Under the pieces are notes generated by a model that saw only the letters and a program-made list of their open reading frames with translations, was not told the DNA's origin and did not search any database. Source: Streptomyces sp. SN-593 (GTDB taxonomy: Bacteria; Actinomycetota; Actinomycetes; Streptomycetales; Streptomycetaceae). Taken from it: DNA of 64,000 nt. This document shows, in pieces, positions 1 to 11,163 of the stretch. The stretch is from the NCBI RefSeq assembly GCF_016756395.1, contig NZ_AP018365.1, forward strand, positions 2,673,501-2,737,500, read 5' to 3'. Made by a program: the position numbers and the translations under genes. Position 1 is the first letter of the stretch; every line of letters starts with the position of its first letter.

Positions 1-240
1 CGGGGCCGCCTCCGTACTCCCCTCACCCTCCCGCCACGGCGGCCTCGGCCCCACCGCGGACCCGTCCGGCCGCGTCGGCCTCCGCCCGACCGCCGCTGCC
101 GCGCCCGCGCCCGCACCCGCACCCGCACCCGCACCCGCACCCGCACCCGCACGAGCGTCACCCGCGCTGCCCTCCCACCCCAGCCCCGCCCGGGCGGAAG
201 GGACCGCCCCGGTGGAAGGGGTCTCGGAGGGCGCGGGCAT
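1..240 (-). CDS. probable N-terminal fragment of ComEC-type DNA-uptake channel, runs off the window
   Basis: An ATG at 238-240 opens a frame that stays open for 80 codons to base 1, so the C-terminus lies outside the window. A GGGAAGGG-like ribosome site lies about 10 nt upstream. The visible part is low-complexity (a run of alternating Ala-Gly, then a Pro/Arg-rich stretch ending in Glu-Ala-Ala-Pro) and has no diagnostic domain. The call rests only on position: comEA is normally followed by comEC, and the poorly conserved cytoplasmic N-terminus of actinobacterial ComEC often looks like this. It could instead be an unrelated or non-coding frame. Confidence 0.4.
   Translation of the reverse strand, partial: MPAPSETPSTGAVPSARAGLGWEGSAGDARAGAGAGAGAGAGAGAGAAAAVGRRPTRPDGSAVGPRPPWREGEGSTEAAP
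113..151. repeat. hexanucleotide microsatellite (GCACCC)n
   Basis: Six perfect GCACCC units plus a partial one. If the minus-strand frame above is real, the tract encodes alternating Ala-Gly, and gain or loss of units would keep the frame. Confidence 0.8.
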
Positions 241-544
241 CCCGGTGCCGCCCTTCCCGCCGCGGCTCCCGCCGGTCACCGGGCACCCCCCTGCGCCCGT
301 GCCGCTACCTGCTCGGTCCGCGCGCCGGGGGCACCCTCCGGTGCCGACGCGTGCTCCCGCCCTGTCATCGCGTCGGGCACATCCTGCTGCGCCGACGATG
401 CCGGCCCGCGCCCTCGCCGCACGCCGGGGACACCCTGCTGCGCCCATGCGGGCTCCCGCCCCGTCCACACGCCGTGGCGCGCACGGGGAACGACCCGGTC
501 CTCGGGCGGGCGGCGGGTGTGCCGGGCGGGCGGCCTCCCGCGGG
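241..544. other. interval without a convincing gene
   Basis: Between comEA and the probable comEC start. A short minus-strand frame (276-548) begins at a GTG overlapping the comEA stop, but its Arg/Pro/His-rich composition does not look like a protein. Several short direct repeats of a GCGCCGGG/GGCACCCTCC type are present. No promoter or RNA was recognised. Confidence 0.5.
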
Positions 545-1546
545 TCACGGCGCGACCAACGGCTGGAGGGTGGCGAACTTGCGGGGGCCGATGCCCGGGA
601 TCTGCTGGAGCTGCTGCGCCGAGGTGAACGCGCCGTGCTGCGTGCGATACGTGAGGATGCGCTGGGCGGTGACGGGTCCGACGCCGGGGAGCGCGTCGAG
701 TTGGGGCTCGGTGGCGGTGTTGAGGTGGAGGGGCGGGACCGGGCCGCCGTCCGCGCCGAGGCCGCCGTCCGCTGCGGAGCCGCCGGTACCGCCGCCCGGA
801 CCGGTCGCCCCACCGGGTCCGGCGGGCGGGGGCGTGACGCCCACGAGGATCTGCTCGCCGTCGGTGAGGGGCCGCGCCAGGTTCAGCGCGGTGGTGTCGG
901 TGCCGGGCAGGGGCCCGCCCGCCGCCGTGAGGGCGTCAGCCACGCGGGCGCCCTTGGGCAGTCGTCGGACACCGGGCTTGGCCACCTTCCCCGCGATGTC
1001 CACGGTGAGCTTGGGCGGCGGCGCGGGCGGGGAGGACGACGGCGCGGCGGCGGACGGCGCGGCGGCCGCGAGTCGCGCCGGCGGTGCCGGGATGCGGACG
1101 GTGCGGGGACGGCCGCTCCAGTAGTGCTGGACCGCGAGCCCCGCGGCCACGGCGAGGACCACCGCGAGTGCCAGCACCGTCCTGAGTTCGAGCCCGCACC
1201 GCACGAGCAGCCAGGTCCGGGTGCGGCCGAGCGGGCCGGTGCCGAAGACCGGAGCGCCCGCGACCGGCGGGCCGAGCGGCGGTTCGGCCGGCGGCCCCTC
1301 GCCCGGCGGCCCCTCGCGGGCCGCGCCGAAGACGGCCGCGGTACGGTCCCGCGCGGCGGCGGCCGCGGCACCGGCCGCGCGGTCACGCCCGCGTACGCGT
1401 GGGGCCCGAGGCGGTCCGGAGCGGTCCGGGTGCGACGGCGGGCCCAGCGGGCGTGTGGAGCCGGGGGAACCGAGCGGGTCGGGGGAAACGAGGGGGTCGA
1501 GGGAAGCGAGCAGGTCGGGGGAGTTCGGCGAGTGCAAGATGTCCAT
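545..1546 (-). CDS. comEA: ComEA-type competence DNA-binding protein
   Basis: Membrane-anchored double-stranded DNA receptor family. The 333-residue product has a Pro/Gly-rich cytoplasmic N-terminus of about 120 residues, one membrane segment near residues 125-145 (TVLALAVVLAVAAGLAV), a Pro/Ala-rich linker, an SLBB domain (about 180-240, with the VAKPGV turn), a Gly-rich linker, and a C-terminal helix-hairpin-helix pair beginning LNTATEPQLDALPGVGP and ending with a second IPGIGP hairpin. The two GhG hairpins are the DNA-binding element. Streptomyces is not known to be naturally transformable, so the physiological role of comEA/comEC there is unresolved. The long disordered N-terminus is longer than in Bacillus ComEA. 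The start ATG is the first in the frame. Confidence 0.9.
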   Translation of the reverse strand: MDILHSPNSPDLLASLDPLVSPDPLGSPGSTRPLGPPSHPDRSGPPRAPRVRGRDRAAGAAAAAARDRTAAVFGAAREGPPGEGPPAEPPLGPPVAGAPVFGTGPLGRTRTWLLVRCGLELRTVLALAVVLAVAAGLAVQHYWSGRPRTVRIPAPPARLAAAAPSAAAPSSSPPAPPPKLTVDIAGKVAKPGVRRLPKGARVADALTAAGGPLPGTDTTALNLARPLTDGEQILVGVTPPPAGPGGATGPGGGTGGSAADGGLGADGGPVPPLHLNTATEPQLDALPGVGPVTAQRILTYRTQHGAFTSAQQLQQIPGIGPRKFATLQPLVAP

Positions 1547-1749
1547 GACCTGATGCTCGCTCGCCCGCGGCCCCCGGAACGATCACGCCGAACATCTGTG
1601 GAGAACCCGCGGGATGTGGATAACTTCGCCACTCGTGTGGGTGACCCGCATCCCGGCGGCCCCCACTCCCCGTACCCGCGCCACGCCGCATCCCGGCGGC
1701 ACCCCCACTCCACCCGTACCCTGCACCGCACCCCCGCCCCGCCCGGACC

Positions 1750-2667
1750 TCAGCGGGGCGACACCACGACCCCGAGCAGCCCCGGCCCGGCGTGCGCCCC
1801 GATCACCGCGCCCACCTCGCTCACCACCAGCTCCCCCAGCCCCGGCACTCGCGACCGCAGCCGCTCCGCCAGCGCCGCGGCCCGGTCCGCCGCGGCGAGG
1901 TGGTGCACCGCCAGGTCCACCCGCCGCCCTGCCGCGCCGCCCCCCGGACCGCCGACCGCGCCGCCCCTCCCCCGGTCACCCGCACCGCCGTCCACGGCGG
2001 CCCCCGCCCGCTCCACCACGATCTCCTCCAGCCGGGTCACCGCCTTGGACGCGGTGCGCACCTTCTCCAGCAGTTCGATCCGCCCGTCCGCGAGCCGCAG
2101 CAGCGGCTTCACCGCGAGCGCGGAGCCGAACAACGCCTGCGCCGCGCCGATCCGGCCCCCGCGGCGCAGATAGTCGAGCGTGTCGACGTAGAAGAACGCG
2201 GAGGTGGCCGCCGCGCGGCGCTCGGCCGCCGCGACCACGTCGTCCGGGCTGCCGCCGGCCTCCGCGGCCTCGGCGGCGGCGAGGACGGTGAAGCCGAGCG
2301 CCATCGCGACCATTCCCGTGTCCACGACCCGGACCGGGACGGGCGCCTCCTTCGCGGCGATGGTCGCGGCGTCGTAGGTCCCGGAGAAGTCGGCGGACAG
2401 GTGGAGCGAGACGATCGCCTGCGCGCCGGCCGCGGCGGCGGCCTCGTAGGCCGCGGTGAACTCGGCGGGGCTGGGGCGCGAGGTGGTGACCGGGCGGCGG
2501 CGTTGCAGGGCGCGGGCGACGGCCGGCGCGGAGATGTCGGTGCCCTCCTCGAACGCCTCGTCGTCGATCACCACGGTGAGGGGGACCAGGCTTATGGCGT
2601 GCCGGGTGAGGGCCTGCGGGCTCAGGTAGGCCGTGGAGTCCGTGACGATGGAGACGTGCGGGGGCAT
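1750..2667 (-). CDS. DegV family fatty-acid-binding protein
   Basis: A 305-residue DegV protein. The family binds a fatty acid between two domains; in Firmicutes the FakB members present fatty acids to the kinase FakA, but the role in actinomycetes is not settled. Visible family marks are VTDSTAYL at the N-terminus, the TSRPSP motif near residue 62, LSADFSGTYDAA near 90, and the DTLDYLRRGGRIG signature near 162. A Gly/Ala/Arg-rich insertion of about 30 residues sits near 225-255 and interrupts the last third; it may be a surface loop. The gene lies between comEA and a small membrane protein, the usual place for degV in Streptomyces. Confidence 0.9.
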   Translation of the reverse strand: MPPHVSIVTDSTAYLSPQALTRHAISLVPLTVVIDDEAFEEGTDISAPAVARALQRRRPVTTSRPSPAEFTAAYEAAAAAGAQAIVSLHLSADFSGTYDAATIAAKEAPVPVRVVDTGMVAMALGFTVLAAAEAAEAGGSPDDVVAAAERRAAATSAFFYVDTLDYLRRGGRIGAAQALFGSALAVKPLLRLADGRIELLEKVRTASKAVTRLEEIVVERAGAAVDGGAGDRGRGGAVGGPGGGAAGRRVDLAVHHLAAADRAAALAERLRSRVPGLGELVVSEVGAVIGAHAGPGLLGVVVSPR

Positions 2668-2842
2668 GTCGGGAGATTACCGGGGCGCGGGGCGGGGCGG
2701 CACGTCGGGACCTGCGCCTTCGGGCCCGCGCCGCGGGACGGGCACGCCCCTCGGCCACGGCGCAGGAACCCGGGGCCCGACCCGCGCGCACCCCGCGCGC
2801 ACCCCGTGCTCATCGCTGCTCATCCCTGCTCACATCCCGCGC

Positions 2843-3430
2843 TCACCCCGCCGACGGGGGCTTGTCCGGCAGTTCCTCGGACGCGCGCCCACCGGGGTGG
2901 AGCGGCTCCCAGTGGCGCAGGGCCGTCGCCTCGATGTCGATCTCGCGGGTGAGGGAGGCGAGGTCGTCGCCGCCGGCGTGCTGGACCCGGTCCTGGGCGG
3001 CCCAGCGCAGCGCGTCGGCGGAGTGGGTGATGCGCCGGGCCCGCTCGACGAGTTCGGGGAGCCGCGCGGAGACCCTGGAGCGGTCCGGCTCGCGTTCGAG
3101 CAGCTTCAGCTCGGCGTCCAGGCCGCGGGCGTGGTCGTTGAGGCGGTCGAGGAGGGCGGCGGCCTCGGGCAGCGAGGCGCGCTCCATGGCCTCGAAGGTG
3201 CTGTCGATGGAGGCGCGCAGGTCCAGCCGCAGCCGGGTGAGCGCCCCGATGTCGCCGGGCTGCGCGAAGCGGCGGGCCCGCAGCTTCTGGTCCTCGACCA
3301 GGCGGCGGGCCCTGGTCGTGTGCCGTTCGACGCCCCGCTTCACGGCGCGCGTGGTCCTCACGATCGCCACGGTGGCGAGCGTGGCGAAGATCAGGAAGAA
3401 CAGCAGCAGGATGATGCCGACGGTCTCCAC
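2843..3430 (-). CDS. small membrane protein with coiled-coil cytoplasmic domain, unknown function
   Basis: A 195-residue protein. The N-terminal segment IGIILLLFFLIFATLA-like (residues about 4-22) is a single membrane helix or uncleaved signal. It is followed by a basic stretch and a charged, largely helical region rich in Arg, Glu and Leu, with heptad-like spacing around residues 65-160. No catalytic motif was recognised. It lies between degV and leuS, separated from leuS by a terminator-like hairpin, so it is probably transcribed on its own or with degV. No function is proposed. Confidence 0.7.
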   Translation of the reverse strand: METVGIILLLFFLIFATLATVAIVRTTRAVKRGVERHTTRARRLVEDQKLRARRFAQPGDIGALTRLRLDLRASIDSTFEAMERASLPEAAALLDRLNDHARGLDAELKLLEREPDRSRVSARLPELVERARRITHSADALRWAAQDRVQHAGGDDLASLTREIDIEATALRHWEPLHPGGRASEELPDKPPSAG

Positions 3431-3502
3431 GGACAGCGCCTCCGATCACGGGCCACCGACCCGTTCGGGCCTCATTCCACGGTAATGCCTGGGGACGCGC
3501 GC

Positions 3503-3539
3503 AGGGGCCGGAGCGCTCCCCCAACCTGCTCCGGCCCCT
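3503..3539 (-). terminator. GC-rich intrinsic terminator-like hairpin downstream of leuS
   Basis: A perfect 12-bp stem (arms 3503-3514 and 3528-3539) with a 13-nt loop, lying 150 nt downstream of the leuS stop and before the next minus-strand gene. There is no U-tract, as is common in Streptomyces. Confidence 0.6.
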
Positions 3540-3565
3540 CCCCTAGGGGGCGTAACGCCCGCACC

Positions 3566-3660
3566 CTCACGCGCGACCCACCCCTCACACGGACCCGCCC
3601 CTCACGCGCGACCCACCCCTCACACGGACCCGCCCCTCACGCGCGCCCCGCGCCTCACAC
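3566..3660. repeat. 35-bp tandem direct repeat, two full copies and a partial
   Basis: Units at 3566-3600 and 3601-3635 are identical, each starting CTCACGCGCGACCC; a diverging third copy starts at 3636. It lies directly after the leuS stop codon, and no coding frame is expected to cross it. Confidence 0.85.
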
Positions 3661-3689
3661 CGCCACGCCACCCCTCACACCACCGCGCC

Positions 3690-6626
<2,937 letters not shown>

Positions 6627-6713
6627 CGTCCTCGGTACTCCATCGATGTCGTGACGGCCGCGCCGCCGTGGGCCGGTGCGCCGGGACCCGCGCCCGGGCC
6701 CGGGGGCGGAAAC

Positions 6714-6738
6714 AAAAAAACCCCTCGCGCAGGAGGGG
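6714..6738 (-). terminator. leuS leader intrinsic terminator (attenuator)
   Basis: Read on the minus strand: CCCCTC, a 6-nt loop, GAGGGG, then seven T residues. This is a textbook U-tract terminator, rare in this otherwise U-tract-poor genome. It sits between a Leu-rich leader peptide and leuS, 87 nt before the leuS start. An alternative hairpin upstream (6741-6770, 10 bp with one G-U pair) lies between the leader codons and the terminator and could act as pause or anti-terminator element. Confidence 0.75.
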
Positions 6739-6761
6739 TGCCGCACTGACGTCCTTCGCGG

Positions 6762-6800
6762 TCAGCGCGGCGGGCTAAGCAGGAGGCTCACGGCTCGCAT
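6762..6800 (-). CDS. leuS leader peptide, 12 residues with three consecutive Leu codons
   Basis: Encodes MRAVSLLLSPPR. The three leucines use CTC, CTG and CTT; CTT is a rare codon in Streptomyces. The stop codon is followed by a 10-bp hairpin and then by a U-tract terminator before leuS. This is the layout of a ribosome-mediated amino-acid attenuator: stalling at the Leu codons when charged tRNA-Leu is scarce would favour read-through into leuS. No Shine-Dalgarno sequence precedes the ATG, and a TATCCT hexamer ends six bases before it, so the peptide is probably translated from a leaderless transcript. Confidence 0.65.
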   Translation of the reverse strand: MRAVSLLLSPPR

Positions 6801-6806
6801 GCGGTC

Positions 6807-6812
6807 AGGATA
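6807..6812 (-). promoter_or_regulatory. candidate -10 element of the leuS promoter
   Basis: TATCCT fits the TANNNT -10 consensus of the principal sigma factor, and its spacing puts transcription start at or next to the A of the leader-peptide ATG (6800). No good -35 hexamer was found at 16-19 bp upstream, so this is moderate evidence. Confidence 0.45.
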
Positions 6813-6903
6813 CCGCAGCGTGTCCCAGGCCCGCACAGGGGTCGTACGGCCCTCGGAGCCCCGTACGGGGGCCGCGCGGACGTAGTCCGCGGCCGCGGAC
6901 GGG

Positions 6904-6942
6904 CGGCGGGCCCGCACCGGGGTTGCCGGTGCGGGCCCGCCG
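6904..6942 (-). terminator. strong GC-rich hairpin terminator of the S53 protease gene
   Basis: A perfect 17-bp inverted repeat (6904-6920 / 6926-6942) with a 5-nt loop, 22 nt after the protease stop codon. No U-tract. It also insulates the leuS promoter from read-through. Confidence 0.8.
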
Positions 6943-6964
6943 CCGTTCCGTGCGGGTCCTGCCG

Positions 6965-8935
6965 TCAGTTCTTGCCGGCCTTCTTGGCGGGCTTGTACGA
7001 CTGGACGTAGCCCTTGGCCGGGCTGCCGACGCCGGTGACGTCGTCGTAGCCGACCGTGGCGTGCAGCGAGCTGTCCGTGCCGAAGGTGCGCAGGCTGGTG
7101 ATCAGGCCGTCCGAGGCGTCCACGCCGTTGGCGTAGTCGACGCGGACGTTGGCGATGCCCTGGCCCTGGCCCAGCGGGTGGTCGGTCACGTCGTGGTACG
7201 CGGAGGTGCCGTACCGGTCGTAGATGAGCGGGTTGGCGAAGCCGATCGGCACGCCGCCGCGGGCCTGCTCGGCGAGCGCCTGGACGGCCGCGATGACCGG
7301 GGAGGCCAGCGAGGTGCCGCCGAGGCGGTACTCGCTGTACTTGGCCTTGCCGTTCGGGAAGGTCTGCGTCTCACCGATCAGGAAGCCGGTGTTCGGGTCG
7401 GCGACGGCCGAGATGTCCGGCTGGACCCGCATCCTGGTGGTGCCGCCGTTCGCCAGCGCGAGCGAGTCGGGGACGACGCCGCGCTGGTAGAAGGGCTGTG
7501 CGACGGTCTTGCTGGTGCCGCCGCCGGCGCCCGAGGTGAACGGGCCGGGGAAGCCGTCCCAGCTCTTGCCGTCGGCCGACAGCGGGGCGCGCTCGGTGCC
7601 CCAGCCGGTCTCCCACAGGTACTTGTCGTTCTTGCCGACCGCCAGCGAGGTGCCGCCGACCGAGGTGGCCCAGATGGAGTTGGACGGGGTGCTGACGTCC
7701 TTGGCACCGTTGATGGTGTCGTCGCCGTCGTCACCGGAGGAGAAGTAGAAGCCGATGCCCTCGACCACACCCTGCTCGAAGGTCTGGTCGTAGGCGGCCT
7801 GCACGTCCGGCGTGGAGTTCGCCTCGACGTCGCCCCACGAGTTGCTCACGATGGTGGCGAGCCGGCCGTCGACGATGGTGTTGAGCGAGTCCAGCAGGTC
7901 GTCGTCGTAGCAGGACTTGGCGCCCACGTAGACGATGTTCGCGTCCGGGGCGACCGCGTGCACGGACTCGACGTCGAGGGACTCCTCGCCGTACCAGCCG
8001 GCGGCGCCGCAGTCCTCGACGTTGGTGTAGCCGTCGGCGGCCGGGGTGACCTGGGTGAGCTGGCCCTTGCGGTACTTCTGGCCGCCGGTGTCCTTCGCCA
8101 GCTTGGCGCTGTCGCCGACGATGGTCGGGGAGGCGTACGCGTCGGTGATCGCGACGGTGACGCCCTTGCCGGTGTAGGTGCCGGCGCCGTAGGCGGCGCG
8201 CAGCTGCTCACCGGTGTAGCCCTGGATCGTGTACGGGGCCTTGCCGCCGTACGCCGAGGGAAGCTTCTTGTCGGTGTTCGACCCGTAGTAGGTCGAGAAC
8301 GGGCCGGCGTTGACGAAGGCGTCCTCCGGGGGAGGCAGCGTGTCGTCGTGGCTGGCCTGCTTGGGGGCGTTGTCCAGACCGGTGACGGTCAGGACGGCTC
8401 CCTTGAGCGACGCGGGCGCGGACGCCGTCGTGGTGGGCGCGCGGTAGGTGTGGCCGCTCTTGGTGTAGTTGTGCAGCTGGGTGCCGAACGCCTTCTCCGC
8501 CGCCTTCACCTCACCGGTGACGGTCAGGTAGTGGGCGTTGGTCCCGGTCACCTTCAGGCCGGCCGAGGTCAGCCAGTCGGTGATCGCCCCGGTCTGCGCC
8601 GTGGTGGCGCCGAACCGGGCCTGGACCTGGGCGGGCGTCAGGTAGTGCGCGTACTCGGTGGAGTTCGGGTCCGAGACGGCCTGCGCGTAGGCGGCGAGCC
8701 CCGCGGCGTCCTTGCCGGCCAGGTAGACCCGTACCGTGACCTTGCCGCTGTCGGACGTGGCGCCCTTGTCCGAACCGGCGGTGGCCCACTGCGGCTTGGT
8801 GCCGCTCAGGAGTTGCCGGCCGGCGGGCTGTGCGGCCGTGGCGCTCTGGGCGCCCAGCGCGAGGGCGCCGGCGACCAGCGGCAGCGCCGCCGCCACCGCC
8901 AGTGCCGCGCGCGTTCTCTTGCGCTCGAATCTCAT
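6965..8935 (-). CDS. secreted S53 family (sedolisin/kumamolisin-like) serine-carboxyl protease
   Basis: A 656-residue pre-pro-protease. Residues 1-34 are a signal peptide (basic MRFERKRTR, hydrophobic core, cleavage near SATA). Residues about 50-210 are the inhibitory S53 prodomain. The catalytic domain carries the Glu/Asp pair in GEESLDVES, the oxyanion Asp in SSGDDG, and the nucleophile in GGTSLASP. The C-terminal DVTGVGSP loop is the usual calcium site. Sedolisins are active at acidic pH and digest external protein. The start at 8933-8935 is preceded by GGGGG at 5 nt; a longer frame from 9016 lacks a signal-like N-terminus. A monocistronic unit, with promoter at 9041-9069 and terminator at 6904-6942. 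Confidence 0.93.
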   Translation of the reverse strand: MRFERKRTRAALAVAAALPLVAGALALGAQSATAAQPAGRQLLSGTKPQWATAGSDKGATSDSGKVTVRVYLAGKDAAGLAAYAQAVSDPNSTEYAHYLTPAQVQARFGATTAQTGAITDWLTSAGLKVTGTNAHYLTVTGEVKAAEKAFGTQLHNYTKSGHTYRAPTTTASAPASLKGAVLTVTGLDNAPKQASHDDTLPPPEDAFVNAGPFSTYYGSNTDKKLPSAYGGKAPYTIQGYTGEQLRAAYGAGTYTGKGVTVAITDAYASPTIVGDSAKLAKDTGGQKYRKGQLTQVTPAADGYTNVEDCGAAGWYGEESLDVESVHAVAPDANIVYVGAKSCYDDDLLDSLNTIVDGRLATIVSNSWGDVEANSTPDVQAAYDQTFEQGVVEGIGFYFSSGDDGDDTINGAKDVSTPSNSIWATSVGGTSLAVGKNDKYLWETGWGTERAPLSADGKSWDGFPGPFTSGAGGGTSKTVAQPFYQRGVVPDSLALANGGTTRMRVQPDISAVADPNTGFLIGETQTFPNGKAKYSEYRLGGTSLASPVIAAVQALAEQARGGVPIGFANPLIYDRYGTSAYHDVTDHPLGQGQGIANVRVDYANGVDASDGLITSLRTFGTDSSLHATVGYDDVTGVGSPAKGYVQSYKPAKKAGKN

Positions 8936-9040
8936 GAAACCCCCATACGCAGCGAATGGTTGTCGCATCCAGGCGGTGTCGCCGCTATGCGTGCGCGGCT
9001 CTCCGCAGAGCGACACTCTTTCGCTGATCAGTTCATGCCA

Positions 9041-9069
9041 GGGATATGATTATCCCAAGAGAAGGTCAA
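9041..9069 (-). promoter_or_regulatory. candidate promoter of the S53 protease gene
   Basis: Minus strand: TTGACC (9069-9064), 17-bp spacer, TATCCC (9046-9041). This would give a leader of about 100 nt before the protease start. The -10 departs from TANNNT at its last base. Confidence 0.4.
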
Positions 9070-9416
9070 GGAATGGTAGGCGCCGGTGAGTTCGCGGGCG
9101 GGGTACACAGGCGGGCGGCTCCCACAGGACGTGATGTCGTGCGACGCTCGCCGACGACCTGATGTTGCTCGCTCCACGCCCCGTCAAACGCCGGACACGC
9201 GACCACCGCTGACGGCATGTACCCGGATGGACCTGGCGGCCGGCCGGAAACGCGGAGGGCGGGACCCGGTCCGCGTCCACCGCGAACAGGTCCCGCCCTC
9301 CGGCCACGTGGCCCCTGCCCCCGGGTGCTCCCACCCCGACGTCCGCCCCGGAAGCCCCCAGGGGGTGCGGGTGGCGAAGCCCCGCCGGGCGAGGCGAAGC
9401 CGAGTGGAAGCGACAA
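9070..9416. other. interval without a recognised gene; contains one long hairpin
   Basis: No frame on either strand has a ribosome site plus protein-like composition. A 13-bp perfect stem (9254-9266 / 9289-9301, 22-nt loop) resembles a terminator but has no obvious gene behind it. It may back up the tRNA terminator or mark an unrecognised small transcript. Confidence 0.45.
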
Positions 9417-9460
9417 AGGGCGAAGCGGCTCGCGCTTTCCGCGAGCACACTCCGCCCTCG
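9417..9460 (-). terminator. terminator-like hairpin downstream of tRNA-Ala copy 1
   Basis: Imperfect stem with a perfect inner GCTCGCG/CGCGAGC and an outer AGGGCG/CGCCCT pairing, starting 7 nt past the 3' end of the tRNA. It is a degenerate version of the perfect hairpin behind the second tRNA copy. Confidence 0.5.
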
Positions 9461-9466
9461 ACCCTG

Positions 9467-9539
<73 letters not shown>

Positions 9540-9574
9540 GCACCGGCCCCGGACCACCCCGGCGACCTGGACTC

Positions 9575-9603
9575 ACTTTACACGGCGACGCGGCCGGGAA
9601 GCA
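9575..9603 (-). promoter_or_regulatory. candidate tRNA-Ala copy 1 promoter
   Basis: Minus strand TGCTTC (9603-9598), 17-bp spacer, TAAAGT (9580-9575), about 35 nt before the mature tRNA. The -10 fits TANNNT; the -35 is weak. Confidence 0.4.
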
Positions 9604-9765
9604 CATCCACAAATTCGGGGGCCGGCCCGGCGGCGACGGCGTGACGACCGCGGCCGGAACAGCCCGGAACGGGTCCGGCGCGGTGTTCACGAAGTCTCAA
9701 TAATCGGTGCGGGTTTCGCGGGCTACGGTGGGTTCGGCCGTGTGGACGACAGGCTGGAGGCCACC

Positions 9766-10896
9766 GTGACCACCGCGTTCGACCCGATCGACCTGGCCGG
9801 GATACGCCTGCGCAACCGGATCGCCATGGCGCCGATGACCCGCAGCAGGGCGTACGGGCCCGGGCTCAGTCCCACCGAGTCGACCGCCGCGTACTACGCG
9901 CAGCGGGCGTCGGCCGGGCTGATCGTGACCGAGGGCATCCAGCCGTCACCGGGCGGACAGGGGTACCCGGACACCCCCGGGCTGCACAGCGCCGAGCAGG
10001 TCGCCGCCTGGCGCCGGGTGACCGCGGCGGTGCACGCGGCCGGCGGGCGGATCTTCGCCCAGCTGATGCACACCGGCCGGATCGGGCACCCGTCGCTGCT
10101 GCCGGACGGCCTCTACCCGGTCGGACCGTCGGCCGTCCCGGCCAGGGGCTCGGTGTACACCGCGGACGGCCCGAAGCCCTTCGTGGTGCCGCAGGAGCTG
10201 GGCGAGGACGACATCTGGCAGGCGGTCGAGGACCACGCCGCCGCGGCCCGCAACGCCATGGCCGCCGGTTTCGACGGGGTCGAGGTGCACGGCGCCAACG
10301 GCTACCTGGTGCACCAGTTCCTCGCCCCGAACGCGAACATCCGCGTCGACCACTGGGGCGGCGACGACCGGCGCCGGACCCGGTTCGCGGTGGAGGTGGT
10401 TCGGGCGGTGGCCGCCGCGATCGGTCCGGAGCGCACCGGCCTGCGGATCTCCCCCGGCAAGGCGCTGGGCGACATCGACGAGCCGGACCCGGGCCCCACC
10501 TACCTCGCGCTGCTGCGCGGTCTGGAGCCGGTCGGTCCGGCCTACCTGCACCTGGTGGAGAGCCCGGACCGGGCCCTGACCCGGGAGCTGCGCGAGCGGT
10601 TCCGCGGGGTCTTCGTCCTCAACCCCCGCGTCGAGGGCGGCCACGCCGGGCCCGAGCAGCTTTCGCTGGTCGAGGAGGGCACCGCCGACGTGCTGGCCTT
10701 CGGCGCCCTGTTCCTGGCCAACCCCGACCTGCCGCGACGGCTGCGGCGCGGCGGACCGTACAACCCCCCCGAGCGGGCCACCTACTACGGCGGCGACGAC
10801 CGCGGCTACACCGACTACCCGGCGCTGCCCGAGGACGGGGAGGACGCCGCGGCCCCGGACGCGCAGCGGCCCGCGCCCGCCGTGCGGACCGGCTGA
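9766..10896 (+). CDS. NADH:flavin oxidoreductase, old yellow enzyme family alkene reductase
   Basis: FMN-dependent ene-reductase (NemA/OYE class) that reduces activated C=C bonds and electrophiles with NAD(P)H; 376 residues. Visible marks are the N-terminal barrel strand RIAMAPMTRSRA, the substrate-binding His-x-x-Asn pair in VEVHGANGYLVHQFL near residue 175, the LMHTGRIGHP loop near 105, and FGALFLANPDL at the phosphate-binding end. The GTG at 9766 is preceded by GGAGG at 5 nt; an in-frame GTG at 9742 adds eight residues without a ribosome site. The gene stands alone between two identical tRNA-Ala genes on the opposite strand, so it may be an accessory insertion between the duplicated tRNAs. 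Confidence 0.93.
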   Translation: MTTAFDPIDLAGIRLRNRIAMAPMTRSRAYGPGLSPTESTAAYYAQRASAGLIVTEGIQPSPGGQGYPDTPGLHSAEQVAAWRRVTAAVHAAGGRIFAQLMHTGRIGHPSLLPDGLYPVGPSAVPARGSVYTADGPKPFVVPQELGEDDIWQAVEDHAAAARNAMAAGFDGVEVHGANGYLVHQFLAPNANIRVDHWGGDDRRRTRFAVEVVRAVAAAIGPERTGLRISPGKALGDIDEPDPGPTYLALLRGLEPVGPAYLHLVESPDRALTRELRERFRGVFVLNPRVEGGHAGPEQLSLVEEGTADVLAFGALFLANPDLPRRLRRGGPYNPPERATYYGGDDRGYTDYPALPEDGEDAAAPDAQRPAPAVRTG

Positions 10897-10936
10897 GGAG
10901 GGCAGGGAGCTGCCGGGGGCGGCCGGGCGGAAACGA

Positions 10937-10982
10937 CGAGGGCGGAGGCCGCTCGCGTCTCCGCGAGCGGCCTCCGCCCTCG
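10937..10982. terminator. bidirectional terminator between OYE gene and tRNA-Ala copy 2
   Basis: A perfect 21-bp inverted repeat (10937-10957 / 10962-10982) with a TCTC tetraloop. It is 41 nt past the oxidoreductase stop on the plus strand and 7 nt past the 3' end of the tRNA on the minus strand, so it can end both convergent transcripts. Confidence 0.8.
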
Positions 10983-10988
10983 ATCCTG

Positions 10989-11061
<73 letters not shown>

Positions 11062-11163
11062 GCGCCGACCCGGTTGTCCCGGCGACGAGAAGAAGCATAG
11101 CCGGTGGACGGGCCGGAAACGAAATCGGCCGCCCGGCCCGCCCGGGCTCCCGCGGGCCGCGGC

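Noticed and set aside
276..548. Short minus-strand frame starting at a GTG overlapping the comEA stop
   Set aside because: The overlap looks like translational coupling, but the Arg/Pro/His/Gln composition has no protein-like pattern and the frame ends before the better comEC candidate at 240.
3566..3660. CRISPR-like array
   Set aside because: Units are contiguous 35-bp tandem repeats with no unique spacers; the same applies to the arrays at 49439, 54946 and 57056.
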